DNA of 64,000 nt, from positions 806,001-870,000 of the forward strand of contig CAWGLY010000005.1 of assembly GCA_963823505.1 (NCBI GenBank), given 5' to 3'. Below, in pieces: positions 44,167 to 53,423 of the stretch. The stretch's first letter is position 1, and every line of letters begins with the position of its first letter. The notes under the pieces are model-generated. The model was not told where the DNA came from. It worked only from the letters and a program-made list of their open reading frames with translations, and ran no database searches. This stretch comes from DATHZQ01 sp963823505 (GTDB lineage Bacteria > Actinomycetota > Acidimicrobiia > Spongiisociales > UBA5794). A program made the position numbers and the translations under genes.

Positions 44167-45945
44167 TCAGTCCCCGTAGATGCCGTCGATGATGTCGGCG
44201 AAATGCTCCGAGACCTTGTTGCGCTTGACCTTGAGCGTCGGGGTCAGCTCGCCACCCTCGATGGACAGCATCCGCGGCAGGATCGCAAACTTGCGGATCT
44301 GCTCCACCCTGGCGAAGTGCGTGTTGAGCTCGTCGATGGCCGCTTGGAGCTCCTTGTTGATGGACTCGGACTCGTGGGCGGGCACCTCCTCCTCGCCGTG
44401 CTCGACGAGCCAGGCCGCGGCAGCCTCTTCGTCGAGAGAGATCAACGCCGACAGGAACTTCTTGCGGTCACCTATGACCACCGCCTCCGCAACGAGAGGG
44501 TGGTTCTTCATCCCCGACTCGAGGGGCTTGGGGGCCACGTTCTTGCCGCCCGCAGTGATGATGATGTCCTTCTTGCGGCCCGTGATGTGGAGGTAGCCCT
44601 CGTCGTCGAACTCGCCGAGGTCGCCCGAGTACAACCAGCCGTCGATCAATGCTTCGTCGGTGTCGTCCTTCTGCTTGTAGTAGCCGAGGAAGACGTTCTT
44701 GCCCCTGACCAGGATCTCACCGTCGTCGGCGATCTTGACCTCGGTGCCGGGGTACGGCACGCCGACCGACCCGAATTTCGTCCGCCCTGGGACCGTCATC
44801 GACGTCGGGCCGGTGTCCTCAGACTGGCCGTACACCTCGTTGAGGACGAAGAACGCCGAGAAGAACTCCTGGATCTCGGCAGAAATCGGCGCCGCTGCCG
44901 TGATGTACACGTCGCAGCGGTCGAAGCCGAGGGCGTGACGCACCTTGGAAAGCACGAGCTTGTCGGCGATCTTCTCCTGGGCGGCGAGCAGCGGAGCCGG
45001 TGACTTGCCCTGGTTGCGGGCTGCGGCAGCCTTGCGCCCCACGTCGGTCGCCCAGCCTGCGATCTTCGCCTTGGCGCCCTCGGCTTTGGCGAGCTCGGCG
45101 GCGACGCCTGCATGGAATTTCTCCCAGACGCGGGGAACCCCTGCGAAGTACGTGGGCCGGACTTCCTTGATGTTCTCCGCCAGCGTGTCGATCGATTCGG
45201 CGTACGCCACGGCGGAGCCGGTGGTGGCAGGAAGGTGGATGGTGAACATCTGCTCGGCGATGTGGGACAGCGGAAGATACGACACCCCGGTCTCTCCCTC
45301 ACCCAACCCGAAGGCACCCACACCTTGAGCGGCGGTCCACGCCAGGTTCTCGTGCGACAGCATCACGCCCTTCGGCGGGCCTGTGGTGCCTGAGGTGTAG
45401 ATGAGCGTCGCCAGATCGTTCGGCTCGAGCTCCTCGATCCTGGCTTCGACAGCGCCGTCGACCACGCCCTCGGCCTTGGCGTTGAATTCATCCCAACTCA
45501 TCACGATGTCGTCGCCGATCTCGGGACCACCCCGCATCATCACCACGTGACGCAGGTGGGGAAGTTCCGACTTGACCTGCTCGATCTTGGCCCACTGCGT
45601 CTCGTCTTCGATCAGCAGAACAGGAGCTTCGGAGTGGTTGAGGATGTAGGCGCACTCATTTGGGGAGTTGGTGGCGTAAATGCCTGCAGGCACCGCACCG
45701 ACGGCCATGGCGGCAACGTCCATGATGACCCAATCGGGGGTGTTGAAGCCCAGGATGTTGACCGCATCGCCCTTGTTGACGCCGAGGCCGATGAGCGCCT
45801 TGGCAGCCGTGTGCACCTCCTCGGCGTACGTGTCCCAATTGGTCGGTGCCCACGTCCCGTCGGGTTCGCGCACGTAATACGCAGGATTCCCGGCACGGGA
45901 CGTGCCTTTGTCGAGCACCTTCTTCGGAATCGATTCAAAGCCCAC
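44167..45945 (-). CDS. Long-chain fatty-acid--CoA ligase (AMP-binding)
   Basis: 592 aa from GTG at 45945 (GAAGGGA 6 nt upstream); GTG at 45978 is an in-frame alternative. AMP-binding core TLIYTSGTTGPPKGVMLSH (about 180-198), YLPLSHIAEQ, a SEDTG-type A5 motif and YSGDLGEFDDEGYLHITGRKKD (A7-A8). A VTTS/AAAR cap typical of bacterial FACL (FAA1-like) is present. Activates fatty acids to acyl-CoA. Lies on the same strand as nfuA (102-base gap). Confidence 0.93.
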   Translation of the reverse strand: MGFESIPKKVLDKGTSRAGNPAYYVREPDGTWAPTNWDTYAEEVHTAAKALIGLGVNKGDAVNILGFNTPDWVIMDVAAMAVGAVPAGIYATNSPNECAYILNHSEAPVLLIEDETQWAKIEQVKSELPHLRHVVMMRGGPEIGDDIVMSWDEFNAKAEGVVDGAVEARIEELEPNDLATLIYTSGTTGPPKGVMLSHENLAWTAAQGVGAFGLGEGETGVSYLPLSHIAEQMFTIHLPATTGSAVAYAESIDTLAENIKEVRPTYFAGVPRVWEKFHAGVAAELAKAEGAKAKIAGWATDVGRKAAAARNQGKSPAPLLAAQEKIADKLVLSKVRHALGFDRCDVYITAAAPISAEIQEFFSAFFVLNEVYGQSEDTGPTSMTVPGRTKFGSVGVPYPGTEVKIADDGEILVRGKNVFLGYYKQKDDTDEALIDGWLYSGDLGEFDDEGYLHITGRKKDIIITAGGKNVAPKPLESGMKNHPLVAEAVVIGDRKKFLSALISLDEEAAAAWLVEHGEEEVPAHESESINKELQAAIDELNTHFARVEQIRKFAILPRMLSIEGGELTPTLKVKRNKVSEHFADIIDGIYGD

Positions 45946-46082
45946 GGGCCGTCCCTTCTCCACAGCAGATGTTGTCACAATCGTAGTGCCCGCACACGAC
46001 ACGCCGGATGGGGAGTGCGGTTTGGGCCGCATGGAGGAACCCGTCCCCGGAATCTGTCACATGGGCGGCATACGGTGCCGGT

Positions 46083-46748
46083 ATGTTGTCACGAACCCGC
46101 ACCCACGGCCGCCCGGGCCGATCCGCACGGCGCATTGCCCGCTCCCGTCACCTCGGCGCCGGGTTTGCCCTTGTCGTCGCCGTTGTCGGCGGGGCGTCGC
46201 TGCTCGCCATCGGTGCACCGCTCGCCGGTCTGGCCGTGGTGGCGATCGGGTGGTTGATGAGCCGCCGCGCCTCGACCGGGGCCCGGCGCGCCCAGGCGGG
46301 CAGGGACGCTGAGATCGAGGTTGCGCACAGGCTGCGGCGGGTGCGGGCCGCCGCCATCGTGTACGACGCTCGCTTTCCCGGGCGGAGCGGGGACGTCGAC
46401 GTGGTTGTCCTCGGCCCGATGGCGGCCGCCGTCGAGGTGAAACGTGGTTCTGGCCGAGTGCGCTGCAAACCTGACGGACGTGTCGTGGCCGGTGGCCGTG
46501 AACTCCCCGGTGCACCGCTGCGCCAGGCGCTGGCGCAGGCCGTGGCAACGCGTCGTGCCGTCGGTCTCGACGCCCGGGTGGAGGCGGTCCTCTGTGTCAC
46601 CGAGATGCGGCAACGCCCGCGACTGGTCGGCGTGGGCGACGACGAGGTGTGGGTGACCAGCATGCGGCACCTCCCCAAGGTGCTGCGCCGACTGCCCAGG
46701 AGCATCGACCGGGCGACGGCTCTGGATGCCGCATCGCAAGCCATGTGA
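46083..46748 (+). CDS. NERD-domain (nuclease-related) membrane-linked protein
   Basis: 221 aa. N-terminal basic segment, two hydrophobic helices (GAGFALVVAVVGGASLLAIG and LAGLAVVAIGWLMSR, about 26-62), then a NERD domain: AGRDAEIEVAHRL, VYDARFPGRSGDVDVVVLG and AAAVEVKRGSGRV, giving the E-D-ExK pattern of PD-(D/E)xK nucleases. It is probably anchored by the helices, with the nuclease-like domain in the cytoplasm; whether it cuts nucleic acid is unknown. A TACGGT box ends 6 nt before the ATG. Confidence 0.85.
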   Translation: MLSRTRTHGRPGRSARRIARSRHLGAGFALVVAVVGGASLLAIGAPLAGLAVVAIGWLMSRRASTGARRAQAGRDAEIEVAHRLRRVRAAAIVYDARFPGRSGDVDVVVLGPMAAAVEVKRGSGRVRCKPDGRVVAGGRELPGAPLRQALAQAVATRRAVGLDARVEAVLCVTEMRQRPRLVGVGDDEVWVTSMRHLPKVLRRLPRSIDRATALDAASQAM

Positions 46749-46853
46749 CCCGGTTCGGATTCGGGTGCTTCTCTCATGGACCGGTGACGGGTAAGCTCAG
46801 GTGGCTGGCGCCTCGGGCGGGCGGGCCATGTGGTCACGTCATGGAGACCGACG

Positions 46854-47012
46854 GTGAAGAAATGGATTAACTGGGGACTGATAGCGTTCGCGCTGTATTT
46901 GGTTGTGCAGTTCCCCGATGACGCAACTCGTCTGCTGACGAACAGTCGCGACTTGCTCGGCCGGGTGGCCGAGTCGGGTGCAGACTTCGTGCGGGGCACC
47001 CTCGGACAATGA
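46854..47012 (+). CDS. Small single-pass membrane protein
   Basis: 52 aa from GTG (GGAGA upstream): short basic start, one helix INWGLIAFALYLVVQFP, then an amphipathic helix (DDATRLLTNSRDLLGRVAES). Its stop overlaps the next start as ATGA, so it is co-translated with the PH-domain protein and probably real. Function unknown. Confidence 0.68.
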   Translation: MKKWINWGLIAFALYLVVQFPDDATRLLTNSRDLLGRVAESGADFVRGTLGQ

Positions 47013-47653
47013 ATGTCGGCTGGCGCCCTCCCACGGAGGCGCCATACCTGTCCTACGGGGAGCGGACCGTCCTACGAACGCGTCTTCACCCGATGGTCGC
47101 CGTGATCCCCTTCGTTCGGCTTGCCTTCCTCACCTATGCGTCGCTGCTGGCGATGGCGCTCTTCGGCTTCGTCGGGACCATCGTCGTACTGGCGATCTTC
47201 GTGCAATGGACGCGGTGGCGCGGTTACGCCGGGGGGCTGAGCTTCTGGTGGGCCACAGGCATCTTCGTCGGGCTCATGGTGCTGTTCCGCGTCCACGACG
47301 ACCCCGACACCGCCGTGTACCTCCTGATCCTCTTCGGACTCATTGTCGCCATCTACCTCCTCATCGAGTACTTCTTCACGACGATCTACATCACCGACCG
47401 GCGCATCTTCCGGGTGTCCGGTCTGGTGACCCGGGTCGTTGCGACGATGCCGCTCCGGGCACTCACCGACATCCGCTACGACCAGACTCTGCTTGGCAGA
47501 GTGCTGGACTACGGACACTTCCACGTGGAGTCGGCCGGTCAGGACCAGGCGCTGTCGAGCCTCATGTTCGTCCAAGCCCCGCAACGGTTCTATCGCATCA
47601 TCATGAGTGAGGCCCTCGGGGCCGACCTTCCCCCGGAGTTCTACTCTCAGTAG
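47009..47653 (+). CDS. Bacterial PH-domain (YdbS-like) membrane protein
   Basis: 214 aa. Four membrane helices (about 30-120, including FVRLAFLTYASLLAMALFGF and YLLILFGLIVAIYLLIEYFF) then a bPH_2 domain (TTIYITDRRIFRVSGLVTRVVATMPLRALTDIRYDQTLL, ending in LSSLMFVQAPQRFYRII). Domain of unknown function, often in membrane or secretion loci. Coupled to the 52-aa protein by ATGA. Confidence 0.85.
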   Translation: MNVGWRPPTEAPYLSYGERTVLRTRLHPMVAVIPFVRLAFLTYASLLAMALFGFVGTIVVLAIFVQWTRWRGYAGGLSFWWATGIFVGLMVLFRVHDDPDTAVYLLILFGLIVAIYLLIEYFFTTIYITDRRIFRVSGLVTRVVATMPLRALTDIRYDQTLLGRVLDYGHFHVESAGQDQALSSLMFVQAPQRFYRIIMSEALGADLPPEFYSQ

Positions 47654-47750
47654 CCGGGGCGGACCCGTTGCCGCGGCTGCCCGGAACGACAACACTCTCC
47701 CTGGAGGTTGAGACTTGACGCCGCGGGTGCGTCGAGTCGGGGAGAGGACC

Positions 47751-49472
47751 ATGGAAGATCACACCACCACGACCGATATCGGGCTGTGGCCACCACCGCC
47801 GGAGGTCATGGAGGCCGCCGCGGATGCGTCTCGTGCTGCCGCCGACGGCGCCGAGCCGGATACGTACGGAGCCGTTCTCGAGACCATTTGCGGTGTCGTC
47901 GACGACTCGCAACCGGTCGAGAAGTACGACGGCTCGCTCGGGGTCACCAAGGCCTTCGTCGCCGCCCATCAGCGGCCCGTCGGGCAGCTCCAGTGGGACA
48001 GCGGGTTGGGGTCGATCTACAGCGACCCCGGGACCGTATCGGGCGCCCGTTGGTGTAGCGGCGCCCTGATCAGCCACAACCTCTTCTTGAGTGCGGGGCA
48101 TTGCTTCGATCAGAACCCCGGTGGATGGCGGGTTCCTCGCATCAACGGCACCACCCGGCCCATCTTGCCGAGCGAGATCGCCCGCAGGATGCACGTCAAC
48201 TTCAACTATCAGGTCGACCCCTCCGGGAAGCTCCGCAAAGAACAAGAGTTCGGCGTCGAAGCGCTCGTCGAGTACCGGCTGGGAGGCCTCGACTTTGCGA
48301 TCGTGCGGCTGGCCGGGAACCCAGGAGCCGTCTTCGGCATCGGAGAGGTCGCGACGTCCGATGCCAAGATCGGCGACATGCTGGCCATCATCGGCCACCC
48401 CGCCGCCCTGCCGAAACGGATCGAAGCAGGCCCCCTCAGCGGATTCTTCGACGATCGGCTGCTCTACAACGACATCGATACCCTCGGCGGCAACTCAGGC
48501 TCCCCCATCTGGCGCGCCGTGTCGGGAAAGATCATCGGGGTCCACACCGACGGCGGATGCACGTCGACGGGCGGCGTCAACTCCGGTCTCCGCGTTTCCA
48601 GCCTTCGTGGTGAATCAGCCACCGTCAACCGCCTCGATGCAGTTCGCCCGCTGCCTGCAGGGACATACCGTGCGAAACAGGTCAGCACCGGCCGATTCCT
48701 CGACGCCCACCAGTCCGGTGGCGCGGACTTCTCCGCGGTCACCCGACCGGCGCAGGGCGACACCACACAGCGATGGCAGTTCACCCACGTCGGTGATGTC
48801 TACGTGATGCAGCAGCTCAGCAGTGCGCGCTTTCTCGATGCGCATGAGACTTCGCCTGCCGACTTCGATGCGGTCACCCGTGCCGCTCAGGACAACGAAA
48901 GCCAGGAGTGGGCGGCGGTGAAAGTGCCCGGCCAGTCGTCGGTGTACACGCTTCTCCAGCTCTCGTCGGGTCGCTACCTGGATGCCTACGAGAGCGGCAA
49001 CAACCACTCTGCCGTCACCCGCCCGGCGCAGAACGACAACTCGCAGCGGTGGACGCTGGGCGCCCTCGGCGACGGGGTGTACACCGTGCGGCAGAAGAGC
49101 ACGGGCCGCTACCTCGACGCTCACCAGTCCGGCAGCGCCGACTTCTCCGTCGTCACGCGAGGTGCGCAAGGCGACGACTCACAGCGGTGGAAGCTCACCA
49201 ATGTGGGGTCGGTCTACACGATCAAACAAGTGAGCTCGGGCCGCTTCCTCGATGCCCACCAGTCTGCCGCCTCGGACTACTCGGCGGTGACCCGCAATGC
49301 ACAAGGCGACAACAGCCAGCGGTGGGTGGTGTCGTACCTCGGTGGCGCGTCCTACACCATCCGGCAACTGAGCACGCGCCGCTACCTCGATGCGTACGAA
49401 TCCGGCAACAACTACTCCGCAATCACCCGCACGGCGCAGAGCAACAACACCCAACGCTGGGTGATCAGCTGA
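47751..49472 (+). CDS. Trypsin-like serine protease with six ricin-type repeats
   Basis: 573 aa from ATG at 47751 (GGAGAGG upstream); TTG at 47715 with GGAGG is a credible alternative adding 12 residues. Catalytic triad: H117 in SAGHCF, D181 in GLDFAIVRL, S249 in LGGNSGSP, as in V8-like/trypsin-fold enzymes. From about 295 six repeats of about 45 residues follow (core RFLDAHQSG...SAVTRxAQxDxSQRW), equal to two beta-trefoil (RICIN) domains likely to bind carbohydrate. No clear signal peptide; residues 1-70 look like a propeptide. Probably an exported polymer-targeting protease. Confidence 0.85.
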   Translation: MEDHTTTTDIGLWPPPPEVMEAAADASRAAADGAEPDTYGAVLETICGVVDDSQPVEKYDGSLGVTKAFVAAHQRPVGQLQWDSGLGSIYSDPGTVSGARWCSGALISHNLFLSAGHCFDQNPGGWRVPRINGTTRPILPSEIARRMHVNFNYQVDPSGKLRKEQEFGVEALVEYRLGGLDFAIVRLAGNPGAVFGIGEVATSDAKIGDMLAIIGHPAALPKRIEAGPLSGFFDDRLLYNDIDTLGGNSGSPIWRAVSGKIIGVHTDGGCTSTGGVNSGLRVSSLRGESATVNRLDAVRPLPAGTYRAKQVSTGRFLDAHQSGGADFSAVTRPAQGDTTQRWQFTHVGDVYVMQQLSSARFLDAHETSPADFDAVTRAAQDNESQEWAAVKVPGQSSVYTLLQLSSGRYLDAYESGNNHSAVTRPAQNDNSQRWTLGALGDGVYTVRQKSTGRYLDAHQSGSADFSVVTRGAQGDDSQRWKLTNVGSVYTIKQVSSGRFLDAHQSAASDYSAVTRNAQGDNSQRWVVSYLGGASYTIRQLSTRRYLDAYESGNNYSAITRTAQSNNTQRWVIS

Positions 49473-49586
49473 GGCCTTCGGGCGCATCGCTCCCGCCGGC
49501 TCGGGTCGGTTGTGACCGCGGCGGCAGGGACCTGTTCCTCTAGCCTCGGGCCGCCCAACGCTGCAGCGTGGCCCTCGGAGGTACTG

Positions 49587-49817
49587 ATGAAGGTCAAACT
49601 CTTCACCACGTCGAGCGGCTGGGGCAAGCCGGTGAAGCAGTTCGACGAGCTCGAGGCCACCATCAACGCCTGGCTCGCCGACCACCCCGAGGTCGTCGTC
49701 GAGCACGTACACCGCATGAGTCAGCCCTCATTCGGCTGGGGCCAGCTCGGCATAGCCGTCTGGTACTCGGAGCCGGCAGAGCTTCCCGGAAACAGAACAA
49801 GGAGGACACCACCATGA
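49587..49817 (+). CDS. Small conserved protein of unknown function, leader gene of ABC importer
   Basis: 76 aa (MKVKLFTTSSGWGKPVKQFD...). GGAG sits 6 nt upstream. The alpha/beta pattern with a WLADHP segment suggests a small soluble protein; I do not recognise a family. Stop overlaps the binding-protein start (ATGA). Confidence 0.62.
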   Translation: MKVKLFTTSSGWGKPVKQFDELEATINAWLADHPEVVVEHVHRMSQPSFGWGQLGIAVWYSEPAELPGNRTRRTPP

Positions 49818-50587
49818 ATCGCATGAAAGCTCTCCTCGCCCTCGCGTTTGCATTTGCCTTGGTGGCAAGCGCATGCGGCGGCGACGACGACGAAACGGGA
49901 GCCTTCCCGGTGGTGAGCGACGGCACGCTCACCGTGTGCACCGACTCGCCGTACCCGCCGATGGAATTCGAGCAGGATGGCGAATTCACCGGATTCGACA
50001 TCGAGCTGATGCGAGCCATCGCAGGCGAGCTCAGCCTCGACCTCGCGGTGGTCAACTCCGGCTTCGACCCCATCACGTCCGGAACCGCAATGCAGTCAGG
50101 TGACTGCGACATCGCAGCAGCATCGATCACGATCACGGATGAACGGGAAGAGAACATCGACTTCTCCGATCCGTACTTCGTGGCCGACCAGTCGTTGCTC
50201 GTCAAGAAGGATGGCGGAATCGCCACGCTTGCCGACCTCGACGGGCGCAACCTCGGCGTGCAGACAGGCACGACGGGCGAGGCCTACGCCCAGGACAACG
50301 CAACCGGGGCCACCATCGTCTCGTTCGACGCCCCAGGCGATCTGTTCGTCGCACTCGAAGCGGGAGAGATCGAAGGGATCCTCCAAGACATCGTCGTGAA
50401 TGCCGACCGCTTGCTGTCGGACGACACCGTGACGCTCGTCGAGACCTACCCGACGGACGAGAACTACGGATTTGCCGTCAAGGAGGAAGGGTCCGAGGAC
50501 CTGCTGGCGGCCGTCAACGAGGCACTGGCCGCCCTGCGGAACGATGGCAGCTACGACACCATCTACGACGAATGGTTCGGCGGCTGA
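49814..50587 (+). CDS. Polar amino-acid ABC transporter substrate-binding lipoprotein
   Basis: 257 aa. Lipobox LVASAC (Cys about 21). The SBP_bac_3 fold is shown by LTVCTDSPYPPMEFEQDGEFTGFDIELMRAIA, CDIAAASITITDEREENIDFSDPYF and LGVQTGTTGEAYA; it ends YDTIYDEWFGG. It binds an amino acid (basic or polar) outside the membrane and hands it to the permease downstream. AGGAGG precedes the ATG. Confidence 0.93.
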   Translation: MNRMKALLALAFAFALVASACGGDDDETGAFPVVSDGTLTVCTDSPYPPMEFEQDGEFTGFDIELMRAIAGELSLDLAVVNSGFDPITSGTAMQSGDCDIAAASITITDEREENIDFSDPYFVADQSLLVKKDGGIATLADLDGRNLGVQTGTTGEAYAQDNATGATIVSFDAPGDLFVALEAGEIEGILQDIVVNADRLLSDDTVTLVETYPTDENYGFAVKEEGSEDLLAAVNEALAALRNDGSYDTIYDEWFGG

Positions 50588-50611
50588 GCACCGCAGCGCT
50601 GCGTGCTACAT

Positions 50612-50644
50612 GACGAGGGGACCCGGGATTAGGGTCCCCTCGTC
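50612..50644 (+). terminator. Attenuating hairpin between binding protein and permease
   Basis: 13-bp perfect stem (GACGAGGGGACCC / GGGTCCCCTCGTC) with a 7-base loop, 24 bases after the binding-protein stop. Such a partial terminator would make more binding protein than permease. Confidence 0.75.
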
Positions 50645-50661
50645 CGTCTAGAGGAGCTTCC

Positions 50662-51462
50662 ATGGCGACAACCATCGCCGCACGACGACGGCGTAGACGT
50701 GCCGTCCGCACCACCCTCTACGTGGTGCTGCTGGTCGCCGTTGCCGTTGGTGCGTTCCTTGCCGACTGGGCCACGATTCAGCGTGCGTTCTTCAACCCTG
50801 AGATCGCGGCCGACATGTTCCCCGAGGTTGTGACGATCGCTGCGAAGAACACCGTGCTGTACACCGCGCTCGCTTTTGCCTTCGGCCTCGTGCTCGCCTT
50901 GGTGCTGGCATTGATGAAGCTCTCGTCGATCCGGGTGTACCGTGTCGTCGCCACCAGCTACATCGAGCTGTTTCGCGGCCTGCCCGCGCTGGTGACCATC
51001 ATCTTGGTGGCCTTCGCTGTGCCGATCGCATTCGGCTTCAGCATTCCGGGTGGGACGTTGGGCCGTGGCACGCTCGGGCTGGGGCTCGTGGCGGGGGCGT
51101 ACATGGCAGAGACGATCAGGGCCGGGATCGAGGCGGTGCCGCGTGGCCAAATGGAGGCTGCCCGTTCCCTCGGAATGTCGAGCGGCACGGCGATGACCTA
51201 CATCATCCTTCCCCAGGCTTTCCGCATCATCATCCCACCGCTCACGAATGAGATGGTGCTGTTGATCAAGGACACGTCCCTCCTGTTCATCATCGGCACC
51301 ACGCCGGTGTCCAAGGAGCTCACGAAGTTCGGGAGGGACTTCATGTCGGAAACGTTCAACGCGACGCCACTCACGGTTGTCGCTGCGATGTATCTCATCA
51401 TCACGCTGCCGCTGACCTCTCTCGTGCGGCAGCTCGAGAAGAGAGCGGCGAGGTCACGATGA
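50662..51462 (+). CDS. Polar amino-acid ABC transporter permease
   Basis: 266 aa. Five to six membrane helices and the HisM-type EAA loop AETIRAGIEAVPRGQMEAARSLGMS (about 152-176), followed by ILPQAFRIIIPPLTNEMVLLIKDTSLL. GAGGAGC precedes the ATG. ATGA overlap with the ATPase gene. Confidence 0.94.
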   Translation: MATTIAARRRRRRAVRTTLYVVLLVAVAVGAFLADWATIQRAFFNPEIAADMFPEVVTIAAKNTVLYTALAFAFGLVLALVLALMKLSSIRVYRVVATSYIELFRGLPALVTIILVAFAVPIAFGFSIPGGTLGRGTLGLGLVAGAYMAETIRAGIEAVPRGQMEAARSLGMSSGTAMTYIILPQAFRIIIPPLTNEMVLLIKDTSLLFIIGTTPVSKELTKFGRDFMSETFNATPLTVVAAMYLIITLPLTSLVRQLEKRAARSR

Positions 51463-52202
51463 CCACCCACGAAATCGAGGTCCAGAACCTCCACAAGTCC
51501 TTTGGAGATCTCGAAGTGCTCAAAGGCATCGACTTCACGGTTGACGCTGGAGAGGTGGTGTGTGTTGTCGGACCATCGGGGTCAGGCAAGTCGACGTTGC
51601 TGCGGTGCATCAACCGTCTCGAGGAGCCCACATCGGGACGCATCCTGGTTGCGGGCGAGGACATCACCCACATCGATGCCGACGTCGACGCGCTCCGAGC
51701 GAAGATCGGCATGGTCTTTCAGCAGTTCAACCTGTTCCCCCATCTCACGGTGTTGCGCAACCTCACCATCGCCCAGCAGAAGGTCCTGGGCCGGTCTTCA
51801 CAGGAAGCCGACGAGGTCGCCCACAAGATGCTGGAGCGGGTCGGTCTGAGCGACAAGACGAACGAGTTCCCGATACGACTCTCGGGTGGCCAGCAGCAAA
51901 GGGTCGCCATCGCCCGCTCCCTCTGTATGAGTCCCGAACTCATGCTGTTCGACGAACCCACCAGCGCCCTCGACCCCGAGCTGGTCGGCGAGGTCCTCGA
52001 CGTGATGAAAGGTCTCGCAGCAGAGGGCATGACCATGATGATCGTGACCCACGAAATGGGCTTCGCCGCAGAGGCAGCCGACAACGTGGCCTTCATGGAC
52101 GAAGGCATCATCATGGAGCAAGGCCCACCGGCGCGGATCCTCGAGAACCCCACCAACCCCAGGACCCGCCAGTTCCTTCGCATGGTGGCCCACGAGAAGT
52201 AG
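51459..52202 (+). CDS. Polar amino-acid ABC transporter ATPase
   Basis: 247 aa. Walker A GPSGSGKST (about 37), Q-loop VFQQFNLFPHLTV, signature LSGGQQQRVAIARSL, Walker B LMLFDEPTSALDPE and switch H in VTHEMGF. Full-length GlnQ/HisP-type subunit. Last gene of the importer operon. Confidence 0.95.
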   Translation: MTTHEIEVQNLHKSFGDLEVLKGIDFTVDAGEVVCVVGPSGSGKSTLLRCINRLEEPTSGRILVAGEDITHIDADVDALRAKIGMVFQQFNLFPHLTVLRNLTIAQQKVLGRSSQEADEVAHKMLERVGLSDKTNEFPIRLSGGQQQRVAIARSLCMSPELMLFDEPTSALDPELVGEVLDVMKGLAAEGMTMMIVTHEMGFAAEAADNVAFMDEGIIMEQGPPARILENPTNPRTRQFLRMVAHEK

Positions 52203-52572
52203 GCGGGCGGACGAGGCAGACCTTTGTTCGACGAGCGGGGTCCGCTCCGTGTCGGGCTGCCGCGGCCAGCACACCGAGCCCGATGGGGATCTCGTCGGTT
52301 GCAGTGAGCGCGACCGCTGTTGTGGCCCCCACTTCGATGCCGACGCCGTGACGGGTCATCTCGCTCCATTTCCGATCGCTCCGGACGTGGTCCAGCGTGG
52401 CGATTCCGACCTCCCAGGATTTCTGGCCCGCTGACCTCCTCCTCGCACCTGCAACCACCGTGACTTCACCGGGATCGATGAACACACTCCGGGAGAGGAA
52501 GCTCACTCGTCCGCCAGGCCGAGCCCTGCGTCACGCCGGGCTCCCGTGACAACCTGCCCACGGCCTGGGATG
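52203..52572. other. 370-base stretch without a supported gene
   Basis: A minus frame from ATG at 52506 gives up to about 100 aa (MSFLSRSVFIDPGEVTVVAG..., later GIEVGATTAVALTATDEIP) but has no recognised family and no ribosome site, and it runs into the ATPase gene antisense. It may be a remnant. Confidence 0.35.
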
Positions 52573-53022
52573 TCAAGGGTGGTGAGTGCGGGCCTGCGCC
52601 TCTGATCGCGCCAGTTCCTCACGGGCTTCGATCACTCGGGAGTAGGACGCGGCCACCTCGGCGGGGTCGCCGGCGACGAGCGCCTTGAACATGTCACCCT
52701 CGAGCTCTGCGACCCGCAACCGGACGTAATAGTCGAGCATCTCTTTGAGGTGGGCAAGGACGATCTTGCCGGTCAGTAGCGGGTGGTTGTTGGTGACGTT
52801 GGCGTCGGCGAATCGCAGTCCGTGTTCGAGTTCGACCTCCAAGCCACGTCGAAACTCCTCTATGGGGATCTCGAGCGTCTCTCCGCCGAGCTCGGCCCGG
52901 ATGGCTTCCGCCTCCTCGATCAAGACCGCCGCATCATCGAGGCGGGTCCAATCGCGAATCCCGAGCTCAGAGCAAACCTGCCGGACCTCGGCCGTAGACA
53001 CATACTCAGGGTGATCGACCAC
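52573..53022 (-). CDS. DUF5661-like small protein
   Basis: 149 aa, helical. The block NVTNNHPLLTGKIVLAHLKEM and the following YYVRLRVAELEGDMF (about 76-112) is the family hallmark. N-terminal TAEVRQVCSELGIRDW and ALVAGDPAEVAASY segments fit full length. Function unknown; often found in environmental genomes. First gene inside the mobile-remnant region. Confidence 0.75.
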   Translation of the reverse strand: MVDHPEYVSTAEVRQVCSELGIRDWTRLDDAAVLIEEAEAIRAELGGETLEIPIEEFRRGLEVELEHGLRFADANVTNNHPLLTGKIVLAHLKEMLDYYVRLRVAELEGDMFKALVAGDPAEVAASYSRVIEAREELARSEAQARTHHP

Positions 53023-53207
53023 CGTTGTTCCTCTCTCTCAATCACGTCAGCGCTCTCGAGCGCCAGGTCCGCCGGCAACGCTATCACCCAGCCTCTGCGA
53101 CCTTGGTGAAGGACCGCTCAGTAACCGGCAGGCTGACTCGGGTCACTTCCTCCACCTCTGGATGCCCAACGCAGCCAGCACGAGGGCGAACCCGGCGACG
53201 CCGACTG

Positions 53208-53342
53208 ATGAGTCCCGACGATCTCGAGTCCCTCGAAGAGTCGCTGGACATCCTTGGAGACGACGAACTCATGGAGTCGCTGCGCAAGTCGCGAAGAGAA
53301 GCGTCCCAGGGAAAGCGGTTGCGTCTCCGCAATCACGTGTGA
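53208..53342 (+). pseudogene. C-terminal fragment of a Phd/YefM-type antitoxin
   Basis: The plus frame reads SPDDLESLEESLDILGDDEL and continues through SLRKSRREASQGKRL, the typical tail of YefM/Phd antitoxins. The expected DNA-binding N-terminal half is replaced by Arg/Ser/Pro-rich sequence (53025-53200) with no such pattern. A VFDIEITPDPIKE start at 53352 right after it vaguely recalls a RelE-type toxin but degenerates within 15 residues. The pair appears dead. Confidence 0.6.
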
Positions 53343-53423
53343 GGCCGGAGTGTGTTCGACATCGAGATCACTCCCGACCCGATCAAGGAAGTGCCGCTCT
53401 GCGTGCTTCTGGCTCCCGGCGTG

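Noticed and set aside
49587..49817. Reading the small protein as part of a longer 49568-50587 ORF
   Set aside because: That frame is the binding-protein frame extended upstream; lipobox and AGGAGG place the real start at 49814.
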